A stretch of 64,000 nt of DNA from Bordetella parapertussis (GCA_945903445.1 CAMDNZ010000006.1:37327-101326), one strand, 5' to 3'; counted from the first letter of the stretch, positions 33,329 through 42,671 are shown. Program-made: numbers and translations. Notes: generated by a model not told the origin, from the sequence alone.

Positions 33329-34087
33329 ATGACGCCCCGAATGCGGTTCCGCGACGAGTTGAAGGATTTCTGGCGATTCGTGAAGCGTCCGTCGGTGACG
33401 CCTCGTTTGGCTGGACCGTTGCATGGCAATGCGTGGGCCACCGATTGGCAGGCGGGTGTGTCGTTCAAGCGGCTGCTGCAATGGGCGGCGCTATTGTGGG
33501 TGGTGAACCTGTTCGTGTTTGGTCCGGTGGCGGTGACTGCGGCGGGCTTGGGCGGCAGCGAGCATCGGCTCGACATCCACAACATTCCTTGGTTGGCCGG
33601 TATGATCTGGGCGCCTGTGGTCGAAGAGCTGGCGTTTCGTTATGGGCTGCGCCGGCCTGTGCATATTCTGTGGTTCACGCCGCTGGCATTCGTGGCGGTG
33701 CTGTTCGGATGGCACGCCTGGACCGCAGGCTTGGTGGTGTCGATTTTGGGGTTGGCGTGGTGGGCTTCGCTGAAGTGGCCGACGCCGGTGGCGGCAAGGA
33801 CGCCGTTGCATCGCACATATAACCGCCATTTCGGCTTGGTGTTTTATGTGTCGGCGTTGGGGTTCGCGGCCATGCATCTGAACAACTTCCGATTGGGCGA
33901 CACGCCGTTCTGGTTGATGCCGGCTTTGGTGCTGCCGCAGTTCTTCACAGGTTTGGTGCTGGGGTGGCTGCGAGTGAGGCAGGGCATCGGTGCGGCGATC
34001 GTGCTGCATGCGATGTTCAACACCGGACCGTTGTTGATGGTGGCACTATTGTTGAGCCTGTTGCCTGAAGGCATGACACCGAAGTAG
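33329..34087 (+). CDS. CPBP-family intramembrane glutamic endopeptidase
   Basis: 252 residues with about six hydrophobic helices. The three motifs of the CAAX/Abi (CPBP) family are in order: VVEELAFRYGLR with the paired glutamates, AAMHLNN with a histidine, and the C-terminal GAAIVLHAMFN. Family members are membrane proteases, some linked to bacteriocin immunity, most of unknown substrate. It starts directly after the pth stop, so it is probably co-transcribed with pth; a functional link is not evident. Confidence 0.82.
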   Translation: MTPRMRFRDELKDFWRFVKRPSVTPRLAGPLHGNAWATDWQAGVSFKRLLQWAALLWVVNLFVFGPVAVTAAGLGGSEHRLDIHNIPWLAGMIWAPVVEELAFRYGLRRPVHILWFTPLAFVAVLFGWHAWTAGLVVSILGLAWWASLKWPTPVAARTPLHRTYNRHFGLVFYVSALGFAAMHLNNFRLGDTPFWLMPALVLPQFFTGLVLGWLRVRQGIGAAIVLHAMFNTGPLLMVALLLSLLPEGMTPK

Positions 34088-34235
34088 GCTGGTCGCGCGG
34101 CGAGCGGGAATGTGCCGGGTTCGAGTGGCGCCGGGGCGCTACAATCCGGATTTACTGTGCGCGGCGCGTGCTGCGCTCTGCGGGCGCTGGCAAGGCGCGG
34201 CACCTGCCCCGAATTCTGAATATTCAAGGAACACC

Positions 34236-35327
34236 ATGGCTTTGCAATGCGGCATCGTCGGCTTGCCCAACGTCGGCAAATCGACTCTCTTCAACGCCCT
34301 GACGCGCGCCGGTATTGCGGCCGAAAACTATCCGTTCTGCACCATCGAGCCCAACGTCGGCGTGGTCGAAGTGCCGGACCCGCGCTTGGGTAAATTGGCC
34401 GAGATCGTCAGCCCCGAGCGCATCCTGCCGGCGACGGTCGAGTTCGTGGACATCGCCGGTCTGGTGGCCGGTGCCAGCAAGGGTGAGGGTCTGGGCAACC
34501 AGTTTCTGGCGCATATCCGCGAAACCGATGCTATCGTGAATGTGGTGCGTTGTTTCGAAGACGACAACGTGATTCACGTGGCGGGCAAGGTCGATCCGAT
34601 TTCGGATATCGAAGTCATCGAAACCGAACTGGCGCTGGCCGACTTGCAGACCGCCGAGAAGGCGCTGCATCGCCATAACAAGACGGCGCGCTCGGGCGAC
34701 AAGGATGCACAGCGTCTGGTGGCCGTGCTCGAGAAGAGCATCGCTCATTTGAACGAAGCGAAGCCGCTGCGCACCCTGGGTTTGTCGAAAGAAGAGTTGG
34801 CCGATATCGCTCAGCTGTGCTTCATCACGGCCAAGCCTGCCATGTATGTGGGCAACGTCAGCGACGATGGTTTCACGAACAATCCGCTGCTGGATCGTTT
34901 GACCGAGTTCGCCAACAAGCGTGGCGCACCGGTGGTGGCCATTTGCGCGGCCATCGAATCGGAAGTGGTGGATCTGTCGGACGAAGATCGCGACGCTTTC
35001 CTGGCCGATATGGGCATGGAAGAGCCGGGCCTGAACCGCTTGATTCGTGCAGCCTTCACGCTGTTGGGCTTGCAGACGTATTTCACCGCAGGCGTGAAGG
35101 AAGTGCGTGCGTGGACAGTGGCCATCGGTGCCAGCGCGCCGCAAGCCGCCGGGGTGATTCATACGGACTTCGAGCGCGGGTTCATTCGCGCTCAGACGAT
35201 TGCGTACGACGATTTCATCCAGTTCAAGGGTGAGCAGGGCGCGAAGGAAGCCGGCAAGATGCGGGCGGAAGGCAAGGAATACATCGTGCAGGATGGCGAT
35301 GTGATGAATTTCTTGTTCAACGTCTGA
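34236..35327 (+). CDS. ychF: redox-regulated ATPase YchF
   Basis: 363 residues, the typical length of the Obg-like ATPase YchF. GIVGLPNVGKSTLFNALTRAG is the P-loop, DIAGLVAGASKGEGLGNQFL the switch II region, and the C-terminal TGS domain ends GEQGAKEAGKMRAEGKEYIVQDGDVMNFLFNV, nearly universal in the family. It binds ribosomes and prefers ATP. AAGGA stands six bases before the ATG. It ends the housekeeping block; the genes after it are accessory. Confidence 0.97.
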   Translation: MALQCGIVGLPNVGKSTLFNALTRAGIAAENYPFCTIEPNVGVVEVPDPRLGKLAEIVSPERILPATVEFVDIAGLVAGASKGEGLGNQFLAHIRETDAIVNVVRCFEDDNVIHVAGKVDPISDIEVIETELALADLQTAEKALHRHNKTARSGDKDAQRLVAVLEKSIAHLNEAKPLRTLGLSKEELADIAQLCFITAKPAMYVGNVSDDGFTNNPLLDRLTEFANKRGAPVVAICAAIESEVVDLSDEDRDAFLADMGMEEPGLNRLIRAAFTLLGLQTYFTAGVKEVRAWTVAIGASAPQAAGVIHTDFERGFIRAQTIAYDDFIQFKGEQGAKEAGKMRAEGKEYIVQDGDVMNFLFNV

Positions 35328-35421
35328 TTGGATGTGCTTGGCGGTGGTGAAAGCGGGGCCTTGCCGTCGTCGCATGTTTCTATTGGCGAACGACCGCTGG
35401 AAAATGAGGTAGTCAGACGGG

Positions 35422-35458
35422 CCTAATGGGGTAATGATCGAGACCTTGCCCCATTAGG
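35422..35458. repeat. perfect 10-bp inverted repeat upstream of the nuclease gene
   Basis: CCTAATGGGG, 17 bases, CCCCATTAGG. It lies between ychF and the YhcG-type gene, 27 bases before the latter's ATG. No T-run follows, so it is not a standard terminator; it could be an operator, a weak terminator or a boundary mark of the inserted segment. Confidence 0.6.
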
Positions 35459-35485
35459 TTTGGTGTCCAAAGGAATGACATTGCC

Positions 35486-36547
35486 ATGACCCATACGCCG
35501 GCTTCCCTCATTCACACCCCGCTAGGCTATGCCGACTGGCTGGCCGAACTGAAGGGCCGCATCCACGTTGCGCAGCAGCGGGCAACGCTGGCGGTCAATC
35601 GGGAGCTGGTAGGACTGTACTGGCAGATTGGCCGCGATATTCTGCTGCGGCAAGCCGAGCAGGGTTGGGGAGCGAAGGTCATCGAGCGCTTAGCGCATGA
35701 TTTGCGCACTGCCTTCCCGACCATGAAGGGCTTTTCGCCGCGCAACCTCAAGTACATGCGGGCGTTTGCCGAGGCTTGGCCAGACGAATCATTTGTGCAA
35801 GCAGTGCTTGCACAATTGCCTTGGTACCACCATTTGGCGTTGCTGGATAAATTGCCCGGCCCCGAAACTCGCAAGTGGTACGTCGCTAAAGCCATCGAGC
35901 ACAACTGGTCGCGCAACGTGCTGGCCATGCAGATCGAATCGCGCTTGCTAGAGCGCAGCGGCAAGGCTGTCACAAACTTTCCTGCGACGCTGCCAGTGCA
36001 GCAATCGGATTTGGCGCGCGAGTCGGTTAAAGATCCGTATCGTTTCGACTTTCTTGGTCTGACCGACGAAGCGCAGGAGAGGGAAATCGAGGACGCTTTG
36101 GTCAAGCATGTCACCGAGTTTTTATTGGAACTCGGTGCGGGTTTCGCCTTTGTCGGTCGGCAAGTGCTGCTGGACGTGGGCGGTGATGAGTTTTTCATCG
36201 ATCTGTTGTTCTACCACCTCAAACTGCGCTGCTACGTGGTGATCGAGCTCAAGGGCGGTAAGTTCAAGCCCGAGCATCTGGGGCAGTTGGGTTTCTACCT
36301 GACGGCGGTGGACACACAGGTCAAGCATTCGGACGATGGTCCGACCATCGGCCTGTTGTTATGCAAAGGCAAGAACAAAGTAGTGGCAGAGTACGCGCTG
36401 CGTAACAATGCTCAGCCCCTGGGCGTTGCCGAATACCAGCTGGTCGAATCTTTGCCTGCGGAACTGCAAACCAGTTTGCCTAGTATTGAACAGATCGAGC
36501 GGGAGCTGGGTCACGCGATGAATGACGGCACGTGTGAGCAGGGTTAA
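35486..36547 (+). CDS. YhcG/DUF1016-type PDDEXK nuclease domain protein
   Basis: 353 residues. The N-terminal DUF1016_N helical domain (LVGLYWQIGRDILLRQAEQGWG, FSPRNLKYMRAFAEAWP, LPWYHHLALLDKL) is followed by the PDDEXK-fold domain, whose core is GGDEFFIDLLFYHLKLRCYVVIELKGGKF: Asp and the ExK pair in IELKGG are present, so the site looks intact. Relatives are frequent passengers in defence or restriction-modification islands and as stand-alone genes; the physiological target is unknown. It is a single-gene unit here, with no methylase or specificity gene beside it. Confidence 0.85.
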   Translation: MTHTPASLIHTPLGYADWLAELKGRIHVAQQRATLAVNRELVGLYWQIGRDILLRQAEQGWGAKVIERLAHDLRTAFPTMKGFSPRNLKYMRAFAEAWPDESFVQAVLAQLPWYHHLALLDKLPGPETRKWYVAKAIEHNWSRNVLAMQIESRLLERSGKAVTNFPATLPVQQSDLARESVKDPYRFDFLGLTDEAQEREIEDALVKHVTEFLLELGAGFAFVGRQVLLDVGGDEFFIDLLFYHLKLRCYVVIELKGGKFKPEHLGQLGFYLTAVDTQVKHSDDGPTIGLLLCKGKNKVVAEYALRNNAQPLGVAEYQLVESLPAELQTSLPSIEQIERELGHAMNDGTCEQG

Positions 36548-36618
36548 GTGAAAAGCCTCGGCAACGCTCCCGCCCAAAGAACTACAATCCCCCATCATGG
36601 TTTTCAGAGGCACGTGAA

Positions 36619-37812
36619 GTGACCCATCCCGAGTACGTCTCCTCTGTAAACGCCATCGCTCAAATCGACGCGGTGCCCGTCATCCTGAGCATGGTCAAGA
36701 ACCTCACCGGCATGCGTTTCGCAGCCGTTGCCCGGGTGACCGAAACATATTGGGTGGCTTGCGCCGTGGACGACTCCATCGAGTTCGGCCTCAAACCCGG
36801 TGGCGAGCTGGTGCTCGACTCCACCATCTGTCACGAAATCCGAGAACATCGGCAACCCGTCGTATTCGGACAGGCCAGCATTCATCCCGACTACGCGAGT
36901 CACCATACGCCCAAGATTTATGGTTTGGAGAGCTACATTTCCGTTCCCATCATCCGGGCGAACGATGAGTTTTTCGGCACACTGTGCGCCATCGACTCAG
37001 CCCCGGCCGATCTCGACGACCCGACTATCGCGCAAACGCTCACGCTGTTTGCGCAGCTGATTGCACTGAGCCTCGATACGCAAGGCCAGTTGGATATTTC
37101 CAGAGCTGCACTGGCCGATGCCAACGCCGATAGCAAACTGCGCGAGCAGTTCATGGCCGTGCTGGGCCACGATCTGCGTACGCCGCTCAGTGCCATTCGA
37201 ATGAGCGCCGATCTGCTCGAATCCAGAATCGAGGAAGCGCGACATCTCAAGTTGATCGCTGCAATCCGCAATAGCTCGATAAAAATGGGCGTGCTGATTG
37301 AAAACGTGCTCGATTTCGCGCGGGGACGCCTGGGGGGTGGCATACCGGTGCAACGGACGCAAGTCGATGACCTGAACCGTACCTTGCAGATGACCGTGGA
37401 TGAGATTTGCATGGCGCAACCCGATGCCACGATCGTTCAATCTCTGGCGGTTCCTGCCGGTATCTACTGCGACCCGCTGCGCCTGAGTCAATTGCTTTCG
37501 AATCTCGTGGGCAATGCGATCACCCATGGCTTGTCTACCGCGCCCGTGGCGGTTCTGGCTTTCGCGGAAGGATCCGAGATCGTGATATCGGTCACCAACC
37601 AGGGGGTGCCGATTCCCGCGTCGTCGATGCCTTTGCTGTTTCAGCCGTTCACGCGATCCGAAGGCGGCGCGCGCGGCGAGGGGTTGGGCTTGGGTCTATA
37701 CATCGCCTCTCAAATTGCAGCCGCGCATGACGGGTGCCTGAGCGTCACGTCTACTGCCGTATCGGGCACCTGTTTCGTGGCGCGATTCCCGGCGCAAGCC
37801 AGTCGGGCGTAA
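36619..37812 (+). CDS. soluble GAF-domain histidine kinase (orphan)
   Basis: 397 residues, no transmembrane helix. A GAF sensor domain occupies about residues 20-155 (LDSTICHEIREHRQPVVFG, SYISVPIIRANDEFFGTLCA), then HisKA with phosphoacceptor His in AVLGHDLRTPLSAIRMSADL, and HATPase with LLSNLVGNAITHG and GEGLGLGLYIASQIAAAH. The domain order is that of GAF-HisKA-HATPase kinases seen as free-standing genes. No response regulator lies nearby. A GTG behind AGAGG is the proposed start. The GAF part lacks an obvious phytochrome chromophore cysteine. Confidence 0.86.
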   Translation: MTHPEYVSSVNAIAQIDAVPVILSMVKNLTGMRFAAVARVTETYWVACAVDDSIEFGLKPGGELVLDSTICHEIREHRQPVVFGQASIHPDYASHHTPKIYGLESYISVPIIRANDEFFGTLCAIDSAPADLDDPTIAQTLTLFAQLIALSLDTQGQLDISRAALADANADSKLREQFMAVLGHDLRTPLSAIRMSADLLESRIEEARHLKLIAAIRNSSIKMGVLIENVLDFARGRLGGGIPVQRTQVDDLNRTLQMTVDEICMAQPDATIVQSLAVPAGIYCDPLRLSQLLSNLVGNAITHGLSTAPVAVLAFAEGSEIVISVTNQGVPIPASSMPLLFQPFTRSEGGARGEGLGLGLYIASQIAAAHDGCLSVTSTAVSGTCFVARFPAQASRA

Positions 37813-37829
37813 ACACGGGGGCTGCGTCT

Positions 37830-37858
37830 TGCGGCGAATGGCAAGCTTATTCGCCGCA
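37830..37858. repeat. 9-bp inverted repeat between kinase and fic genes
   Basis: TGCGGCGAA, 11 bases, TTCGCCGCA, 17 bases after the kinase stop codon. It can form a strong hairpin without a T-run and may end the kinase transcript or act as an operator for fic. Confidence 0.55.
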
Positions 37859-37876
37859 TATTGTGCGGAAATTAAC

Positions 37877-37905
37877 TTGCCGCCGTGTCGCTTCTCCCGC
37901 ATAAT
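37877..37905 (+). promoter_or_regulatory. promoter of fic, possibly giving a leaderless mRNA
   Basis: TTGCCG, 17 bases, CATAAT. The -10 ends only 6 bases before the A of the first plausible ATG of fic, so transcription would begin at or next to the start codon. No ribosome-binding site precedes that ATG, which supports the reading. Confidence 0.45.
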
Positions 37906-37911
37906 CTCCGC

Positions 37912-39033
37912 ATGAATAGCGGCGATTACTTGTACATCTGGCAGTCTCCGGACTGGCCATCCTGGCATTACGACTTGACCGTATTGGCCGAGCCGCTGGC
38001 CAAGGTCAGCCGTGCGCAGGGCCTGTTGATGGGACGGTTGACAGACGTCGGCCTGGGTTTGCAAGACAAGGCCAGTCTGGCAGCCCTGACCGACGATGTA
38101 TTGAAGACCAGCGAGATCGAAGGCGAGTATTTGAATGTCGCGTCGGTTCGTTCTTCCATCGCTCGCCGTCTCGGCGTAGATATCGGTGCGTTAGCTCCGG
38201 TGGATCGCCATGTGGAGGGCGTGGTCGACATGGTGCTGGATGCCAGTGCCAATAGTGCCCTGCCACTGAGTACGGAGCGCTTGATGGGCTGGCATGCAGC
38301 GCTGTTTCCAAGCGGATACTCTGGCTTGAGCAAGATCACCACGGGCGACTTGCGTGACGACGCGCATGGGCCGATGCAAGTGATTTCCGGTCCCATGGGA
38401 CGTCAAAAAATACACTACGAAGCCCCGCCAGCAGAATGCTTGCCTGCCGAATTGACGCGGTTTTTGACTTGGGTGAACACTGCCGACACCTCAGAGCCCG
38501 CACTGATCCGTGCCGGATTGGGCCATCTATGGTTCGTGACCCTGCACCCCTTCGACGATGGGAATGGCCGCATGGCTCGTGCCATTGGCGATCTATTGTT
38601 AACCCGGGCGGATGGCAGCTCACAGCGTTTCTATAGTCTTTCGGCGCAGATTCAGCGTGAGCGTAAGGCTTATTACGATATTCTCGAACGCACCCAGAAG
38701 GGCACGCTGGACGTGACCGAATGGCTGCTGTGGTTTCTTCGCATGCTGGATGAGGCAGTGCGCCATGCGCATCACACCTTGGACACTGTGCTCGAGAAAT
38801 CGCGATTCTGGCTGCGTGTGCAAGGGATTTCCTTGAACGAACGACAGGTGAAGGTGCTCAATCGAGTGCTGGACGGATTCGAAGGCAAGTTGACCAGCAG
38901 CAAGTGGGCTGCGCTTGCCAAGTGCTCGCCAGATACCGCGCTACGCGACATTACGGATTTGCTTGAATTGAATGTGCTGCAACGTTCTGGTGCAAGCGGT
39001 CGCAGCACGAGCTACATCCTGATTAAAAGCTGA
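37912..39033 (+). CDS. Fic family protein (putative AMPylase)
   Basis: 373 residues from the ATG. An N-terminal Fic-associated domain (SGDYLYIWQSPDWPSW) is followed by the inhibitory motif TSEIEG (about residues 66-72; pattern S/T-xxx-E-G of class II Fic proteins). The catalytic motif HPFDDGNGRMAR has its His near residue 212. A winged-helix-like end (KWAALAKCSPDTALRDITDLLEL) completes the common DUF4172-Fic architecture. Such proteins transfer AMP or related groups to hydroxyls of target proteins and are autoinhibited. An in-frame GTG nine codons upstream lies inside the promoter. No antitoxin is adjacent; target unknown. Confidence 0.88.
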   Translation: MNSGDYLYIWQSPDWPSWHYDLTVLAEPLAKVSRAQGLLMGRLTDVGLGLQDKASLAALTDDVLKTSEIEGEYLNVASVRSSIARRLGVDIGALAPVDRHVEGVVDMVLDASANSALPLSTERLMGWHAALFPSGYSGLSKITTGDLRDDAHGPMQVISGPMGRQKIHYEAPPAECLPAELTRFLTWVNTADTSEPALIRAGLGHLWFVTLHPFDDGNGRMARAIGDLLLTRADGSSQRFYSLSAQIQRERKAYYDILERTQKGTLDVTEWLLWFLRMLDEAVRHAHHTLDTVLEKSRFWLRVQGISLNERQVKVLNRVLDGFEGKLTSSKWAALAKCSPDTALRDITDLLELNVLQRSGASGRSTSYILIKS

Positions 39034-39051
39034 ACTCGGCGCATTGGTCGA

Positions 39052-39072
39052 ACATTGCGCTCTGCGCAATGT
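39052..39072. repeat. 9-bp inverted repeat downstream of fic
   Basis: ACATTGCGC TCT GCGCAATGT, followed shortly by GGCC TTT GGCC. It lies 18 bases after the fic stop and could end that transcript; no T-run is present. Confidence 0.5.
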
Positions 39073-39200
39073 GTCATGGCCTTTGGCCTTATGCGGGATG
39101 TGCTTCGCCGGAGGTACGGTGAGACCTCGTAAAATAAGTTTCGATTCACCCCTATAAGACCGCCGGCCTGCTCGCCAGGAAGTGGCGCCACGGAGACAAC

Positions 39201-40034
39201 ATGAGTATCCACACCGCCGCCCGTCGCCGCATGACGGTGCCCCAGTTCGCTGCCCGTAAAGGCGGCCAGAAGCTCACGATGCTGACGGCCTACACTACGC
39301 CCATGGCGCGCAATATGGACGGTCATGTCGATAGCCTGCTGGTAGGCGACTCGCTGGGTATGGTGGTGTACGGCATGGACGACACCCTGGGCGTGACGCT
39401 CGACATGATGATCAACCACGGTCGTGCAGTGATGCGCGGCGCACAACAATCGCTGGTGATCGTGGATATGCCCTTCGGTTCGTATCACGAGTCGTCCGCG
39501 CAGGCGATGCGTAGTGCGGCACGGGTGTTGGCCGAGACTGGCGCGCAGGCCGTCAAGCTGGAGGGCGGTACGGAAATGGCCGAGACGATCGCTTTCCTGG
39601 AAGCGCGTGGCGTACCCGTGCTGGCTCACATCGGGTTGATGCCACAGCACAAGAACCGCATGGGCGGCTTTACCGCTCAAGGTAAATCCGACGCCGCGGC
39701 TCAGCGCATTCACAACGACGCTTTGGCGGTCGAGCAGGCCGGCGCGTTCGGTGTGGTGATCGAAGGCACGTCCGAAGCACTGGCGCGTCGGATTACGGCC
39801 ACGCTGGCCATTCCCACCATCGGGATCGGTGCGTCGCCCGCTTGCGACGGGCAAGTCCTGGTGGGCGAAGACATACTGGGCATGTTCGACGACTACCAAC
39901 CCCGCTTCGCGAAGCGCTATACGGATTTGAATCCGCAAATCGTCGCGGCGGTCAAACAGTATGCGCAGGAGGTGCGCGACGGCAGGTTTCCCAGCATGGC
40001 GCACTGCTTCGATGTGCCCAAAGATGGTGCATAA
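39201..40034 (+). CDS. panB: 3-methyl-2-oxobutanoate hydroxymethyltransferase
   Basis: 277 residues. First committed step of pantothenate synthesis: alpha-ketoisovalerate plus methylene-tetrahydrofolate gives ketopantoate. Seen: LTAYTTPMARNMD, the magnesium-binding LLVGDSLGMVVYG, VDMPFGSYHES, VKLEGGTEMA, HIGLMPQHKNRMGGF and the catalytic Glu in VIEGTSEALARRIT, then PTIGIGASPACDGQVLV. A GGAG lies six bases before the ATG. panC is not adjacent. It marks the return to housekeeping genes after the accessory patch. Confidence 0.96.
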   Translation: MSIHTAARRRMTVPQFAARKGGQKLTMLTAYTTPMARNMDGHVDSLLVGDSLGMVVYGMDDTLGVTLDMMINHGRAVMRGAQQSLVIVDMPFGSYHESSAQAMRSAARVLAETGAQAVKLEGGTEMAETIAFLEARGVPVLAHIGLMPQHKNRMGGFTAQGKSDAAAQRIHNDALAVEQAGAFGVVIEGTSEALARRITATLAIPTIGIGASPACDGQVLVGEDILGMFDDYQPRFAKRYTDLNPQIVAAVKQYAQEVRDGRFPSMAHCFDVPKDGA

Positions 40035-40157
40035 GACAGCCGTTGCGCCGCGATTTGATACGATACCGCTTAACGTGCGAAGAGTTACCTGCGCTCGCGC
40101 CGCGTGTGCAAGTTCAAGACTGGGCCGCCCGGCCTCGGTAGTCGCACCGGAAACTCA

Positions 40158-42671
40158 ATGAAGAATTGGATTAAACGCATTCTTATCGGCCTGGTCGTGG
40201 TCGTGGTGGTCGCCGTGGTCGGTTTGGCCATTTTCCTGCTGACCTTCGATCCCAACGCCTATAAGTACAAGTTGGCCGAACTGGTTCAGGATCGGTACCA
40301 GCGCACATTGACGATCGACGGCGATATCGAATTGTCGCTGTTTCCGCGCCTCGGCCTGTCGCTTCAGGACGTGTCGCTGTCGGAGGCCGACAGCACCGAA
40401 ACATTCGCATCGATCGAAAGCGCACGCCTGGCGGTGGCGATCGTGCCCTTGCTGTCGAACCACCTGGTGGTCGATCACGTTGCCATATCTGGCTTCAAAG
40501 CGCGTCTGACGCGCGAGAAGGACGGCAACTTCAACTTCGACAATCTGGTGGGCGGCCACCGCATCGGTGCAGAAATGCCCGTCACCGACAGGCCCGAAGA
40601 ATTGGTCGCCGCCGGTGTCGAAGCAGGTACGCGTCTGGCTGCTCAGCAACGCAGCCCCACCAGTTTCCAGATCGACATCGCCGGGCTCGAACTGCAAAAC
40701 GGCGAGATCCTGTTGCAGGATCAGACGACGGGACGAGCGGTGGCCGTCAACGACTTGAACGCCAATACGGGCCGGGTGACGTTCAACCAGCCTTTCAACG
40801 TCAATTTGAATGCTCACATCGAGGGCGGACACCCCCGCGTCGATGCGCAACTCAACGGGTCGGGCATGTTGACGCTGAACCCAGCCGAAGGGCGCTATGC
40901 CGCTCAGAGGCTTGATTTGCGGGTGTCTGGCCAGTTGCCCGATGCGCAGGCCAAGAGTCTCGTGGCGCGGGGCAACGTGGCGTTCAACGGCGTCGAGCGC
41001 TCTTTGGATGTGTCCTCGCTCGAAGTGCTGTTCAGCGGTGACATTGCGGCGTCGTCCACCCCCTTAAAAGGTGTCGAGGCCAGCATCATCGTGCCGAAGC
41101 TGGCCGTGTACCCCAACAAGCGCCAGTTGCAGGTCGAGAGGCTGACGGTTCGCGCCACCGGAGCCACCCCAACGGGTAAGTTCGAGCTGGCGGCCGATAC
41201 GCCATCCTTGAACATCTCGCCGGTCGAGGCTGTCGGACAGGTGGTGAGCGGGCGCTTGCGTCTGACAGGCACCGATTCGCTGGATGCGACCCTGGCGCTT
41301 TCCGGGATCAGCGGCAATGCGGCCGAAATCGACATCAACGAGGCCAAGCTGGAAGCGACGTCCAAAAAGGGCGAACGGCTGATCAAGACCTCGTTCATTT
41401 CGCCCTTGACGACCAATCTTCTGGCGCGCACCTTCACCATGTCGGCCTTGCGTGGCGATGTGGCCATTACCGATCCGACCCTGCCTAAAGGCAGTCTTCA
41501 GATTCCGGTCATCGGCAGCGCCAGCGCCGATCTGCTGCGCGATCAGGCGCAGGCCAATATCAATGCCGTGCTCGAAGGCGGCAAGTTCGATCTGTCTACT
41601 GAGGTCAGCGGCCTGAGCGGCGTCCCGCAGATCGGCTTCACCCTGAATGTGGACACCCTCGACCTCGATAAACTGGCCCCGCCGCCCACGCCCTTGCCAT
41701 CGGCGCAAAAGGACGGCCAGGCCAAGGAAGGCCCGCCATCCGCAGCGCCTGCGACCGCCGACCGGGGCGATGGCATCATCGATCTGTCGGCGCTGATCGG
41801 GCCCTCGGCCAAGGGCAGCATCAAAGTGGGTCGCTTGGTGCTGCGCGGGCTGGTCGCCGAAGGGGTGGGCGCAGCGGTCAAGCTCGATCAGGGCAAACTC
41901 GATTTGAGCGATCTGGTCGCGACGTTATACGAAGGCAAACTGGCCGGTACGATGAGCATCGATGCAGCCCAGAACAATCGTGTTGCCACCAAACTGTCGC
42001 TGTCAGACATTGCGATCCAGCCTTTGTTGACCGACGTGACGGGTCGTTCGACCTTGTTGGGCAAAGGCAGCATGGTGCTCGATCTGCACACGGCCGGCGC
42101 CAATACGTATGCCTTGCGTGCGGGCCTGAATGGGACGGCGCAGGCCAAGTTGCGCGATGGGGCCATCAAAGGCATCAATATCGCTCAGACGCTCCGTCAG
42201 TTAAAGCAGGTGCTGGTGGGCCAGGGCACTGCCCCCGGGGGCACGACCGAAAGCGAAGTGCAGACCGATTTCACGTCCTTCGATTTGAATCTGAAGTTCG
42301 AAAACGGCGTCGGGCAAGTCAGCGATTTAAAGATCGCTTCGCCCTTGCTGCGCATCACTCACGGTAAGCCGGCTCTTATCAATCTGGTCGATCACACGCT
42401 GGACGTGGTGACCTTGGTACGCGTGGTGGCCACGACGACCGGTCAGGACGGTGCCGATCTGGCCGATCTGCGCCAACTGCTGATTCCGATCCATTTTGCC
42501 GGACCCATCGCCAAGCCGCTGTTTAGCGTCCAATGGAAAGGTCTGGCCGAGCACGCGGCGAAGTCGGGTTTGCAGGACAAATTGCGCGAAGCCTTGCGCG
42601 GCAAAGGCGGCGACTCGGACGCTATCGCCCGCGAGGCGGGTAAGGCATTGGAAGGGCTGATCAAGAAATGA
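40158..42671 (+). CDS. AsmA family protein
   Basis: 837 residues. One N-terminal transmembrane helix with a Val-rich core (about residues 9-31) is followed by the AsmA signature FDPNAYKYKLAELVQDRYQRTLTIDG. A long periplasmic repeat-like beta structure follows, then a C-terminal AsmA_2 part (LRQLKQVLVGQG, VSDLKIASPLLRITHGKPALINL). A Pro/Ala-rich linker interrupts the chain near residues 515-535. AsmA-like proteins are large bridge-like proteins thought to carry phospholipids between membranes. The start ATG is followed by KNWIKRIL; an upstream in-frame extension has no signal character. Overlaps the next gene by ATGA. Confidence 0.88.
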   Translation: MKNWIKRILIGLVVVVVVAVVGLAIFLLTFDPNAYKYKLAELVQDRYQRTLTIDGDIELSLFPRLGLSLQDVSLSEADSTETFASIESARLAVAIVPLLSNHLVVDHVAISGFKARLTREKDGNFNFDNLVGGHRIGAEMPVTDRPEELVAAGVEAGTRLAAQQRSPTSFQIDIAGLELQNGEILLQDQTTGRAVAVNDLNANTGRVTFNQPFNVNLNAHIEGGHPRVDAQLNGSGMLTLNPAEGRYAAQRLDLRVSGQLPDAQAKSLVARGNVAFNGVERSLDVSSLEVLFSGDIAASSTPLKGVEASIIVPKLAVYPNKRQLQVERLTVRATGATPTGKFELAADTPSLNISPVEAVGQVVSGRLRLTGTDSLDATLALSGISGNAAEIDINEAKLEATSKKGERLIKTSFISPLTTNLLARTFTMSALRGDVAITDPTLPKGSLQIPVIGSASADLLRDQAQANINAVLEGGKFDLSTEVSGLSGVPQIGFTLNVDTLDLDKLAPPPTPLPSAQKDGQAKEGPPSAAPATADRGDGIIDLSALIGPSAKGSIKVGRLVLRGLVAEGVGAAVKLDQGKLDLSDLVATLYEGKLAGTMSIDAAQNNRVATKLSLSDIAIQPLLTDVTGRSTLLGKGSMVLDLHTAGANTYALRAGLNGTAQAKLRDGAIKGINIAQTLRQLKQVLVGQGTAPGGTTESEVQTDFTSFDLNLKFENGVGQVSDLKIASPLLRITHGKPALINLVDHTLDVVTLVRVVATTTGQDGADLADLRQLLIPIHFAGPIAKPLFSVQWKGLAEHAAKSGLQDKLREALRGKGGDSDAIAREAGKALEGLIKK

